5,650 bases of DNA, taken from contig JAAYRN010000313.1 of NCBI GenBank assembly GCA_012518765.1, positions 1-5,650 on the forward strand, read 5' to 3'. The stretch comes from Bacteroidales bacterium (GTDB lineage: Bacteria; Bacteroidota; Bacteroidia; Bacteroidales; WCHB1-69). Both the position numbers and the translations under genes were made by a program. Positions within the stretch are counted from its first letter, which is position 1; each line of letters begins with the position of its first letter. Positions 1 through 5,650 of this stretch are shown here, piece after piece. The notes under the pieces are model-generated. The model had not been told where the DNA came from. It did not search any database and was given only the letters and a program-made list of their open reading frames with translations.

Positions 1-279
1 GGAGCTCTTATTGTCATACTCCTCTATGCTTGGCTTATCATACATTTAATTTTACGTTCCGAAAAACAACGAGAACCCTTTGTTCGCATCTACGGCTATA
101 GCATTGCCTGTATATTTTTTGCACATTTTGCCATCAATATAGGTATGACTATTGGAGTAATACCAGTAATTGGTATTCCCCTACCTTTTTTAAGCTACGG
201 GGGTTCATCGCTCATAGCTTATACCCTTATGATTTTTACTTTTATCAATTTAGACTCAAAAACCAATCATTTGGCTTAA
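1..279 (+). CDS. rodA: RodA-like SEDS peptidoglycan polymerase, C-terminal fragment
   Basis: This is the last 92 codons of a polytopic membrane protein, truncated at the 5' side by the window edge and ending in TAA at 277-279. SEDS proteins polymerise lipid II into glycan strands at the cytoplasmic membrane; RodA does this with a class B PBP (PBP2) during elongation. The fragment begins in a hydrophobic helix (roughly residues 2-18). A charged turn follows (RSEKQREP), then a second helix and the SEDS C-terminal signature: NIGMTIGVIPVIGIPLPFLS followed by YGGSS. A last hydrophobic helix ends in a short polar tail. The wording of the signature (NIGMTIG, PVIGIPLP) fits RodA better than FtsW, which usually reads NVG in the first motif, but only the C-terminus is visible. 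In Bacteroidota rodA commonly closes an mreBCD-mrdA-rodA cluster, which fits a gene ending here before a tRNA; that cluster is inferred, not seen. No clear intrinsic terminator follows it directly. Confidence 0.9.
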   Translation, partial: GALIVILLYAWLIIHLILRSEKQREPFVRIYGYSIACIFFAHFAINIGMTIGVIPVIGIPLPFLSYGGSSLIAYTLMIFTFINLDSKTNHLA

Positions 280-430
280 TAATTAGATAAAACGCTTAGA
301 AAATATCACTAAAACAAATAGCTTTTTCTACTCTTCAGAAACTAAATACGGCTTTTTCACCTCACAACAATCTGATTATTAGCATTTAAATTTATTTGAA
401 TCTATTTCAAAAATGTTATCGTTTTTTTTA
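280..430. other. Noncoding spacer between rodA and tRNA-Ser
   Basis: This AT-rich spacer has no supportable ORF. I found no convincing terminator for rodA: only short A/T-dominated pairings are possible, such as TTTGAA at 395-400 with TTCAAA at 406-411 around a 5-nt loop. It contains a degenerate direct repeat, with ACTAAA and GCTTTTTC at 308-313 and 321-328, and again at 341-346 and 351-358. The rodA transcript may therefore run on into the tRNA and stop at the hairpin at 547-579. Confidence 0.6.
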
Positions 431-438
431 TACTTTTG
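431..438 (+). promoter_or_regulatory. Bacteroidota-type -7 box for tRNA-Ser
   Basis: The octamer TACTTTTG matches the Bacteroidota primary-sigma -7 consensus TAnnTTTG at every defined base. A -33 TTG element at the usual spacing is not clear; TTTC at 405-408 is the nearest weak candidate. The box ends only 4 nt before the first base of the mature tRNA, so transcription would start at or within a few bases of the mature 5' end. The promoter call is an inference from motif and position. Confidence 0.65.
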
Positions 439-442
439 CAGC

Positions 443-527
443 GGAGAAATGGCAGAGCGGTCGATTGCGGCGGTCTTGAAAACCGTTGAGGTGAGAGCCT
501 CCGGGGGTTCGAATCCCTCTTTCTCCG
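443..527 (+). tRNA. tRNA-Ser(UGA)
   Basis: An 85-nt class II tRNA that folds completely by eye. The acceptor stem is GGAGAAA (443-449) with TTTCTCC (520-526), and G527 is the discriminator base, as in serine tRNAs. The anticodon stem is 470-474 with 482-486, including one G-U pair. The loop 475-481 carries anticodon TGA at 477-479, which reads UCA and other UCN codons by wobble. The long variable arm typical of tRNA-Ser pairs GAGG (488-491) with CCTC (498-501). The T stem 503-507 with 515-519 closes the loop TTCGAAT. The 3' CCA is not encoded (the genome reads CAG after the discriminator), so it must be added by a CCA-adding enzyme. It has its own -7 box just upstream and a hairpin terminator 20 nt downstream. 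Confidence 0.97.
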
Positions 528-546
528 CAGAATCAATTGGTTAAGC

Positions 547-579
547 AAAAAAACACCTTCATTAGCAAGGTGTTTTTTT
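547..579 (+). terminator. Intrinsic terminator after tRNA-Ser
   Basis: A perfect 13-bp stem pairs 547-559 (A-run then CACCTT) with 567-579 (AAGGTG then a T-run) around the 7-nt loop CATTAGC. The lower half is A-T and the upper half contains the G-C pairs; the seven Ts provide the release tract. It lies 20 nt after the tRNA and would end its transcript, and also any read-through from rodA. The A-run on the left arm makes it symmetric, so it could also work on the minus strand, but no minus-strand gene arrives here. Confidence 0.9.
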
Positions 580-749
580 ATTTGATACAAACAAGTTTTT
601 AAACCGTAAAATTTTCCTCTATATTATATTCACAACAGTTTATTTCGTATTTGATAAAAATATACATAACACTACAGCCTCTTTGTTTTATCAAAAAATT
701 ATTGTTGAAAAAAACTCTGTTTTTTTATTTTTTCTGTCGGTATGAAATA
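580..749. other. Noncoding AT-rich region upstream of the TPR operon
   Basis: There is no supportable ORF or RNA gene. Two structures stand out. One is a 10-bp inverted repeat at 650-695, listed separately. The other is an A7C / GT7 element: AAAAAAAC at 708-715 and GTTTTTTT at 719-726 around TCT, followed by a further T-rich run to about 733. The latter could form a weak hairpin, but it sits just upstream of the -7 box at 750. It may rather act as a bent, UP-element-like sequence. That role is inference only. Confidence 0.5.
650..695. repeat. 10-bp perfect inverted repeat
   Basis: TTTGATAAAA at 650-659 is the exact reverse complement of TTTTATCAAA at 686-695, with a 26-nt spacer. It lies about 55 bp upstream of the predicted -7 box of the TPR operon. 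It could be a split operator, part of a folded structure, or chance in AT-rich DNA. No T-run follows, so it does not look like a terminator. Confidence 0.5.
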
Positions 750-757
750 TATCTTTG
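750..757 (+). promoter_or_regulatory. Bacteroidota-type -7 box for the TPR/barrel operon
   Basis: TATCTTTG is a full match to TAnnTTTG, and it is the only full match I noticed in the 580-796 leader. No clear TTG -33 element is present at the usual distance; the region around 725-736 is T-rich instead. Start of transcription would be expected around 762-766. That gives a 5' leader of some 30-35 nt before the ATG at 797. Confidence 0.65.
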
Positions 758-796
758 TTTCTATAAACCTCGTACATTAATATAAAAATAAAAAAA

Positions 797-3700
797 ATGC
801 AAGTTGCAGATAGAAAAAGATTTAAAATTTCATTTATTTTCGCTTTTTTGTTTTGTATAAGTATAGCCTATGCTCAAAAGAACCAAGCATATACTTCGCC
901 TGACAGAGAATTTAACTCAGCCAAAGAACTTTTTAAATTAGAGCAATACGGAGCTGCCAAAGAAAAATTTACATGTGTATACGATGCCATACTTGAAAAA
1001 TATGCCTACCAAAAAGAGCAATCTCTGTACTATATGGGAGTTTGTGCCGCATTATTGTATCACGCCGATGCTGAAAAAATAATACTGCATTTTATTGAAG
1101 AATACCCCGAAAACTCACAAATAGACAAGTTATATTTTTATTTAGGCAACTATTATTTTTCCGAAAATGCGTATCGAAAAGCACTGAGAACATACGAAAA
1201 AATAGAAGAAAGATTGTTAACCCCTGAAAATATGGCTGAATATGAGTTTAAAAAAGCATATTCATATTTTATTACAGAAAAATATAACGAAGCTAAACCT
1301 TTGTTTGTTAGAACAAAAGAAAAGGAAAGTCAATACCAATCCAAGGCTTTATTTTATTACTCCCACATTCTTTATTTAGAAAAAAGCTACCACAGTGCCT
1401 TGACTGGATTTGAGAAACTAAAAAACGTAGAAGGATACAACCACATTATTCCTTTTTACATGGCTCATATTTATTTTGCCTTAGGCGAATACGACAATAT
1501 CATAGAGCAAGCTCCTGATTTATTGGCAAAAAGCAGTCAAAAACGCTTGGGAGAAATGAACCGAATCATAGCTCAATCGCATTTTCAACTCAAACAATAT
1601 CCCGAAGCCATCCCTTATTTTGAATCGTACTTAGATAAAACTCAAATATTTACTTGCGAAGATTTCTACGAAGTAGGAATTTGTTATTACAAAGTGAAAC
1701 AATACGACAAGGCTATAAATTATTTAACCCAATCGTTTTGTAAAGACAATGATAGTGTTAATCAATACGTTTACTATGCATTAGGCGATTGTTATTTAAA
1801 AACCAATCAAAAAGAATACGCCTCCAATGCTTTTTTGTATGCTTATGAACTCAAACACAATCCCATTATTTCGGAAGATGGACTTTACGCTTACGCCAAA
1901 TTGCAATACGAACTCTCGTTTAATCCCTTTGTTCCTACCATCACTGCCTTTGAAAAATTCTTAAACGAATATCCAAATTCAACCTATAAAAACGAAGCTG
2001 AACAATATTTATCAAATATTTACCTGACAACCAAAAACTACAAAGCCGCTATACAATCCTTAGAAAAAATACAAACAAAAAGCATTGTATTGCTAAAAGC
2101 CTATCAGCGTGCATTGTATTTTAGAGCCATCGAATTGTTTAATGACGAACAGCTCACTACTGCCGATAGTTTACTCAATAAGGCTATTACTAATAACTAT
2201 ATCCCCGAAATTTACGCTAAAAGTCTATTTTGGAAAGGCGAAATAGCTTACCAACAAGGCAAATACGAAGAATCTATTAATAATTACAACCTCTTTATAT
2301 CAACCCAAATAGCTCCTCAAGTAGAGGAATATCCTATGGCATTTTATAACTTAGGATACGCACAGTATAGCAGCAACTTATATAGCTTAGCATTACAAAG
2401 TTTCTTATTATTCGAAAAACAAAACTTAGAAAACATCGATCAAAAAACAAAAATCGATGCAACCAACCGCATTGGGGATTGCTACTACGTAACCGCCTCC
2501 TTACAAAATGCTATCACATACTACGACAAAGTGATTGAAAATAAAAACTATGAAGTAGATTATGCCCTGTATCAAAAAGCCCAATCGCAAGCTGGACTAA
2601 GACTATATGACTCTAAAATAGCTACTTTAGAAACCTTAATGAAAGATTATCCCAACTCAATTTACACCTTAGACGCTCAAATTGAAATTGCCAATACCTA
2701 CCAATTAGTAGGCAATAATACAAAAGCAGAAGAATTATATTTAGACTTTATCAAAAAAAATCCAAGAAGTCCCTACCTGAAAAATTGCATGCTCAAATTG
2801 GGAGGTATTTATTTTAACACCGACCAAAACGACAAAGCCTTAGATATTTACAAACAAATAGTAAAAAAACATCCTAATTCGGAAGAAGCAAGCATAGCCT
2901 TGAAAAATATAGAATCTATTTATTCTTCATCGGGAAACATAGAAGAGTTTTTTGTATACGTCAAAAATGTTTCTTTTGCCAATATTACGGTAGAACACCA
3001 AGATACTATAATGTATAATGCTGCTGCCGAAAAATATTTCAACAAACAATTTAACGAAGCAAGTAAAGGATTTAACGATTACATACAACGTTTCCCAAAA
3101 GGAGTATATGCCACTCACGCCCATTTTTACCTTGCCGAAATTGCTTATAGAAAATCAGATGATGACATAGCTCTTACTAATTTTGAATATGTTATACAAA
3201 ATCCCTTAGACCAATTTGAACTAATAGCTATACAAAATGTTGCCGATTTATATTACAAAAAGAAAAATTATTCTCAGTCTTTAACTAACTATGATTTATT
3301 GAACAAAAAAGCAATCACTCCCACCCAGAAAAACGATGCTTTATTAGGCTTAACTCGTTCATCTTATTACAGTAAGGATTATAGCAACACCATAGCATAC
3401 GGAGATGTATTGCTCAAAGAAAACAAATCAAATGTAGATGCACACAACGAAGTTCGCTCCATGATAGCAAGTTCATTAATGGAATTAAACGACCTAAAAA
3501 GAGCATATAAAGAATACGAAACCCTATCAAAAGGAGCTAAATCAGAATATGCCTCCGAAGCCTTGTATTACATCGCTTACATTACTTATAAACAAGACAA
3601 CCTAATAGCCGCCGAAAAGAAAATATTTGAAATATTAACCAATATTTCACACGATTATTGGTTGGCAAAAAGTTATATTCTATTAGGAGACATTTATTTA

Positions 3701-3883
3701 GATAAAGGAAATTCTTTCCAAGCCAAACATACCTATTTAAGCATAATTGAGAACTACGACGGAGAAGATTTAAAAGCCATAGCTCAAGAAAAATACAATG
3801 CCATTGTAGAAAAAGAAGAAAACAAAGAAAAAGAAAACAAAGAATTAAAACAACAAGAAGAAGACAATACTGAAATTAATTAA
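797..3883 (+). CDS. Large exported tetratricopeptide-repeat protein
   Basis: This 1028-residue protein is almost entirely TPR solenoid. Residues 1-26 form a signal peptide: basic RKRFK, hydrophobic ISFIFAFLFCISIA, and a likely signal peptidase I site AYA|Q. No lipobox is seen. TPR-like helix pairs run from about residue 36 to 990. Clear units lie near 112-140, 250-283, 288-316, 322-352, 473-501, 513-545, 625-657, 662-693, 773-802, 808-836 and 955-987, with the usual G/A-Y-Y and A-x-x-x-F/Y positions. My rough count is above twenty, with less regular stretches near 430-470 and 705-745. The segment from about 707 to 802 resembles a conserved block I know from ~1000-residue Bacteroidota TPR proteins (recalled, not searched). 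The tail from about 1006 is charged and rich in E, K, N and Q. The start at 797 is the first ATG after an in-frame TAA at 764-766; the next in-frame ATG (M70) would lose the signal peptide. The A-rich upstream sequence replaces a Shine-Dalgarno. Probable role: periplasmic scaffold for the barrel protein encoded next. The specific function is unknown. Confidence 0.93.
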   Translation: MQVADRKRFKISFIFAFLFCISIAYAQKNQAYTSPDREFNSAKELFKLEQYGAAKEKFTCVYDAILEKYAYQKEQSLYYMGVCAALLYHADAEKIILHFIEEYPENSQIDKLYFYLGNYYFSENAYRKALRTYEKIEERLLTPENMAEYEFKKAYSYFITEKYNEAKPLFVRTKEKESQYQSKALFYYSHILYLEKSYHSALTGFEKLKNVEGYNHIIPFYMAHIYFALGEYDNIIEQAPDLLAKSSQKRLGEMNRIIAQSHFQLKQYPEAIPYFESYLDKTQIFTCEDFYEVGICYYKVKQYDKAINYLTQSFCKDNDSVNQYVYYALGDCYLKTNQKEYASNAFLYAYELKHNPIISEDGLYAYAKLQYELSFNPFVPTITAFEKFLNEYPNSTYKNEAEQYLSNIYLTTKNYKAAIQSLEKIQTKSIVLLKAYQRALYFRAIELFNDEQLTTADSLLNKAITNNYIPEIYAKSLFWKGEIAYQQGKYEESINNYNLFISTQIAPQVEEYPMAFYNLGYAQYSSNLYSLALQSFLLFEKQNLENIDQKTKIDATNRIGDCYYVTASLQNAITYYDKVIENKNYEVDYALYQKAQSQAGLRLYDSKIATLETLMKDYPNSIYTLDAQIEIANTYQLVGNNTKAEELYLDFIKKNPRSPYLKNCMLKLGGIYFNTDQNDKALDIYKQIVKKHPNSEEASIALKNIESIYSSSGNIEEFFVYVKNVSFANITVEHQDTIMYNAAAEKYFNKQFNEASKGFNDYIQRFPKGVYATHAHFYLAEIAYRKSDDDIALTNFEYVIQNPLDQFELIAIQNVADLYYKKKNYSQSLTNYDLLNKKAITPTQKNDALLGLTRSSYYSKDYSNTIAYGDVLLKENKSNVDAHNEVRSMIASSLMELNDLKRAYKEYETLSKGAKSEYASEALYYIAYITYKQDNLIAAEKKIFEILTNISHDYWLAKSYILLGDIYLDKGNSFQAKHTYLSIIENYDGEDLKAIAQEKYNAIVEKEENKEKENKELKQQEEDNTEIN
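3818..3844 (+). repeat. In-frame 15-nt tandem repeat in the TPR gene tail
   Basis: GAAAACAAAGAA occurs at 3818-3829 and again at 3833-3844, separated by AAA, giving a 15-nt period. It encodes ENKE-K-ENKE in the charged C-terminal tail. Gain or loss of a copy would keep the frame, so the tail could vary in length between strains. Confidence 0.75.
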
Positions 3884-3919
3884 CCGATGTACCACCTCAT
3901 TCAGAAAATATATAAGAAT

Positions 3920-5650
3920 ATGAAAATAAATAGAAGTGTCGTTTTATGTATAAGTTTGCTAATAAGCATACAAATACTTAAAAGTCAATCTTATGATGTA
4001 GTAGTTAGTTCAGATTTTAAACCTACCTTAAAATTCCAACCTACCAAAACAAAGCAATCAGCAACTCTATTTGATACCACATCTATCAAACAAACTTTCA
4101 AATACGAAGTCGAAGATATGATATGGATGCACGAATACAGTCCCGAACCCATCAACGCTCCCAAAGTAGGTAAAGACCAAATAGTTAGGCTGTATCGCAA
4201 TTATGCCAAAGCAGGTTTTGGCTACTTAGAACCTTATGTGGAATTTAGCCACAGTAATTTACGAACCAAAAAATGGGCTTATGGTGTCAATGTCAAACAT
4301 CATTCGTATTGGGGAAAAGTCAAAGGCTACGGAAATGCTTCTTTTGCCAACTCAGAAGTAGATTTATATAGCCAAAATTTTCTAAAAAACTTTATCATAG
4401 AGTCTCGCCTTGGCTATAGCCACGACATGGTACATTGCTACGGCTACAATACCGATACATTGAAAAAATATTACGGTATCACAGATGCACATTTACCCAA
4501 AGCTAAAAACACCGTTAGACACTACCAACATTTATATGCTACTATTTCTGGTATAAGTAATTACGGTAAATGGTCGAACGGATTATCGCAAGTATATACT
4601 TTAGACTATGACTTTTTATACGACAATTACCAATCGCACGAACACCTGTTAGGACTAAACACCTCGCTGATGCAAACCATAGATATACCCCGACTAAGCT
4701 CAAGCAAAGTAGGCGGCGATATACACCTAAACTATTTTCACAACGAATGGAAAAATCAATCGTTGAAAGAAGACAATTGGCTGTTTGCCCTCAATCCAAA
4801 AATGGAAATGACCTATAATAATTATTCGTTTAGAATTGGTTTTCAAATGGCATTGGGCTTACGCGACAGCTCTCATTTTGGATTTTACCCCGACATAGAA
4901 GCTACATTCAACGTAGTACCTAATATTTTATCGTTCTACGTAGGATTGGGCGGAGATATGGAACGCTACTCCTATCTATCATCCATGAAACTAAACCCTT
5001 ATCTTTCCGATTATCTTGATTTAGGATTTATCAACGACCAGCTAAGGGTATATGCTGGTACAAAAACCAACCTTTCACGCTCCCTTTCTTTTGGAGCCAG
5101 AGCCTCTTTATCTTTATTGAAAAATATGCCCTTCTTTTTCAACGACACCAACACAAGAACCCTCTTAAACGATACTTCTGTAAACTTAGCAAATACCTTT
5201 ATAGTCGTATCTTCACAATCTATTTATACAAATATACACGGAGATTTAACTTACCGCTATAAAGAAATGTTAGAAATAGTATTAAATTTTGACTACAATA
5301 AATATACAGCAGATAGCATTATACAAAAAGCATGGTATATACCTATGTTTACCACTTCTTTAGATGCCAAATACAACCTGAAAGATAAATTTTTATTCTC
5401 TTTCGGATTTTATATTTACACAGGTGCATACCGTCCATCGTTTACACCGGGAGGTTCCATCAAAGCGGTAACGCTAAAACCTACCTTTGATTTCAACTTA
5501 GGATTTGAATATAGATGGGATAAACGCTTGTCGTTTTTCGTCGATTTGAATAATTTTGTAGCACAACGCAATTACTACTACTACGACTATCCGTCCGAAC
5601 GTATCAATTTCTTATTGGGAGCAAAATATATTTTTGGAGGCGAAAAAATA
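3920..5650 (+). CDS. Outer-membrane beta-barrel protein, partner of the TPR protein (3' edge cut)
   Basis: An open frame of 577 codons with no stop runs off the window. I chose the ATG at 3920 because it gives a compact signal peptide: MKINRS, hydrophobic VVLCISLLISIQIL, then likely cleavage at KS|Q after residue 22. An in-frame ATG at 3887 would add 11 residues (MYHLIQKIYKN) and cannot be excluded. After the signal come a short periplasmic stretch (about 23-90) and a conserved-looking block (PEPINAPK at 75-82, LYRNYAKAGFG at 91-101). The rest is aromatic-rich alternating segments separated by polar turns, typical of barrel strands, including MVHCYGYNTD at 170-179. The last visible segment (INFLLGAKYIF, then GGEKI) looks like the closing strand, so the real stop is probably within a few codons. 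The blocks resemble Bacteroidota barrel proteins often labelled TonB-dependent receptor, but I see no clear TonB box or plug domain. It follows the TPR gene by 36 nt with no terminator, so the two are probably co-transcribed. Substrate and function are not evident. Confidence 0.88.
   Translation, partial: MKINRSVVLCISLLISIQILKSQSYDVVVSSDFKPTLKFQPTKTKQSATLFDTTSIKQTFKYEVEDMIWMHEYSPEPINAPKVGKDQIVRLYRNYAKAGFGYLEPYVEFSHSNLRTKKWAYGVNVKHHSYWGKVKGYGNASFANSEVDLYSQNFLKNFIIESRLGYSHDMVHCYGYNTDTLKKYYGITDAHLPKAKNTVRHYQHLYATISGISNYGKWSNGLSQVYTLDYDFLYDNYQSHEHLLGLNTSLMQTIDIPRLSSSKVGGDIHLNYFHNEWKNQSLKEDNWLFALNPKMEMTYNNYSFRIGFQMALGLRDSSHFGFYPDIEATFNVVPNILSFYVGLGGDMERYSYLSSMKLNPYLSDYLDLGFINDQLRVYAGTKTNLSRSLSFGARASLSLLKNMPFFFNDTNTRTLLNDTSVNLANTFIVVSSQSIYTNIHGDLTYRYKEMLEIVLNFDYNKYTADSIIQKAWYIPMFTTSLDAKYNLKDKFLFSFGFYIYTGAYRPSFTPGGSIKAVTLKPTFDFNLGFEYRWDKRLSFFVDLNNFVAQRNYYYYDYPSERINFLLGAKYIFGGEKI

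Noticed and set aside
395..411. Hairpin TTTGAA / TTCAAA upstream of the tRNA
   Set aside because: The stem has only 6 bp with one G-C pair and no T-run follows directly, so it is too weak to call a terminator or regulator.
443..579. tRNA-Ser as an integration (att) site for a mobile element
   Set aside because: tRNA genes are common integration sites, but there is no integrase, no repeated copy of the tRNA 3' end, and ordinary envelope genes follow.
402..590. Minus-strand 62-residue ORF containing RDSNPRRLSPQRFSRPP
   Set aside because: It is the reverse complement of the tRNA-Ser gene and its terminator. The RDSNPR-type string is a known artefact of translating tRNA genes antisense.
2927..3124. 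Minus-strand 65-residue ORF
   Set aside because: It lies wholly inside the TPR gene on the opposite strand, has no promoter or start context, and shows no recognisable protein features.
3887..3889. ATG at 3887 as the start of the barrel gene
   Set aside because: It is in frame, but it would place 11 extra residues before a complete signal peptide. The ATG at 3920 gives a standard export signal, so it was preferred, though not proven.
3951..3958. TAAGTTTG, a full TAnnTTTG match
   Set aside because: It lies inside the barrel gene just after its start codon, so it could not drive the full gene. Chance matches are expected in AT-rich coding sequence.
3991..4200. Minus-strand 69-residue ORF
   Set aside because: It is a shadow inside the barrel gene, whose + strand frame is open and carries a signal peptide and barrel-like segments.

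Overview
This AT-rich window most likely comes from a member of the Bacteroidota. Three things point there. Two promoter -7 boxes fit the Bacteroidota consensus TAnnTTTG. The two larger genes start after A-rich stretches with no Shine-Dalgarno motif. The proteins themselves (a RodA tail, a roughly 1000-residue secreted TPR protein and a partner outer-membrane beta-barrel) are of kinds I associate with that phylum. A genus cannot be assigned from the sequence alone.

Layout. Positions 1-279 are the last 92 codons of a SEDS-family peptidoglycan polymerase, best read as RodA. Positions 280-442 are noncoding; they hold a degenerate direct repeat and a -7 box placed immediately before a tRNA-Ser(UGA) gene at 443-527. 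A strong hairpin terminator follows at 547-579. Positions 580-796 are an AT-rich leader with a 10-bp inverted repeat, an A-tract/T-tract element and a second good -7 box at 750-757. This box probably drives a two-gene operon. Its first gene (797-3883) encodes an exported 1028-residue TPR solenoid protein. Its second (3920 to the window end) encodes an outer-membrane beta-barrel protein, cut by the window edge probably within a few codons of its natural end. Almost the whole right side is coding, and all genes are on the + strand.

How the genes relate. RodA acts in elongation of the peptidoglycan wall and looks like the end of an upstream operon outside the window. The tRNA gene and its terminator separate that operon from the TPR/barrel pair. 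The pair has 36 nt between genes, no terminator, and two signal peptides. This suggests a periplasmic or outer-membrane-associated scaffold working with a barrel protein, but its substrate or process cannot be read from the sequence. It is the best candidate here for a poorly characterised system. I saw no mobile elements, CRISPR arrays, riboswitches or phage genes.
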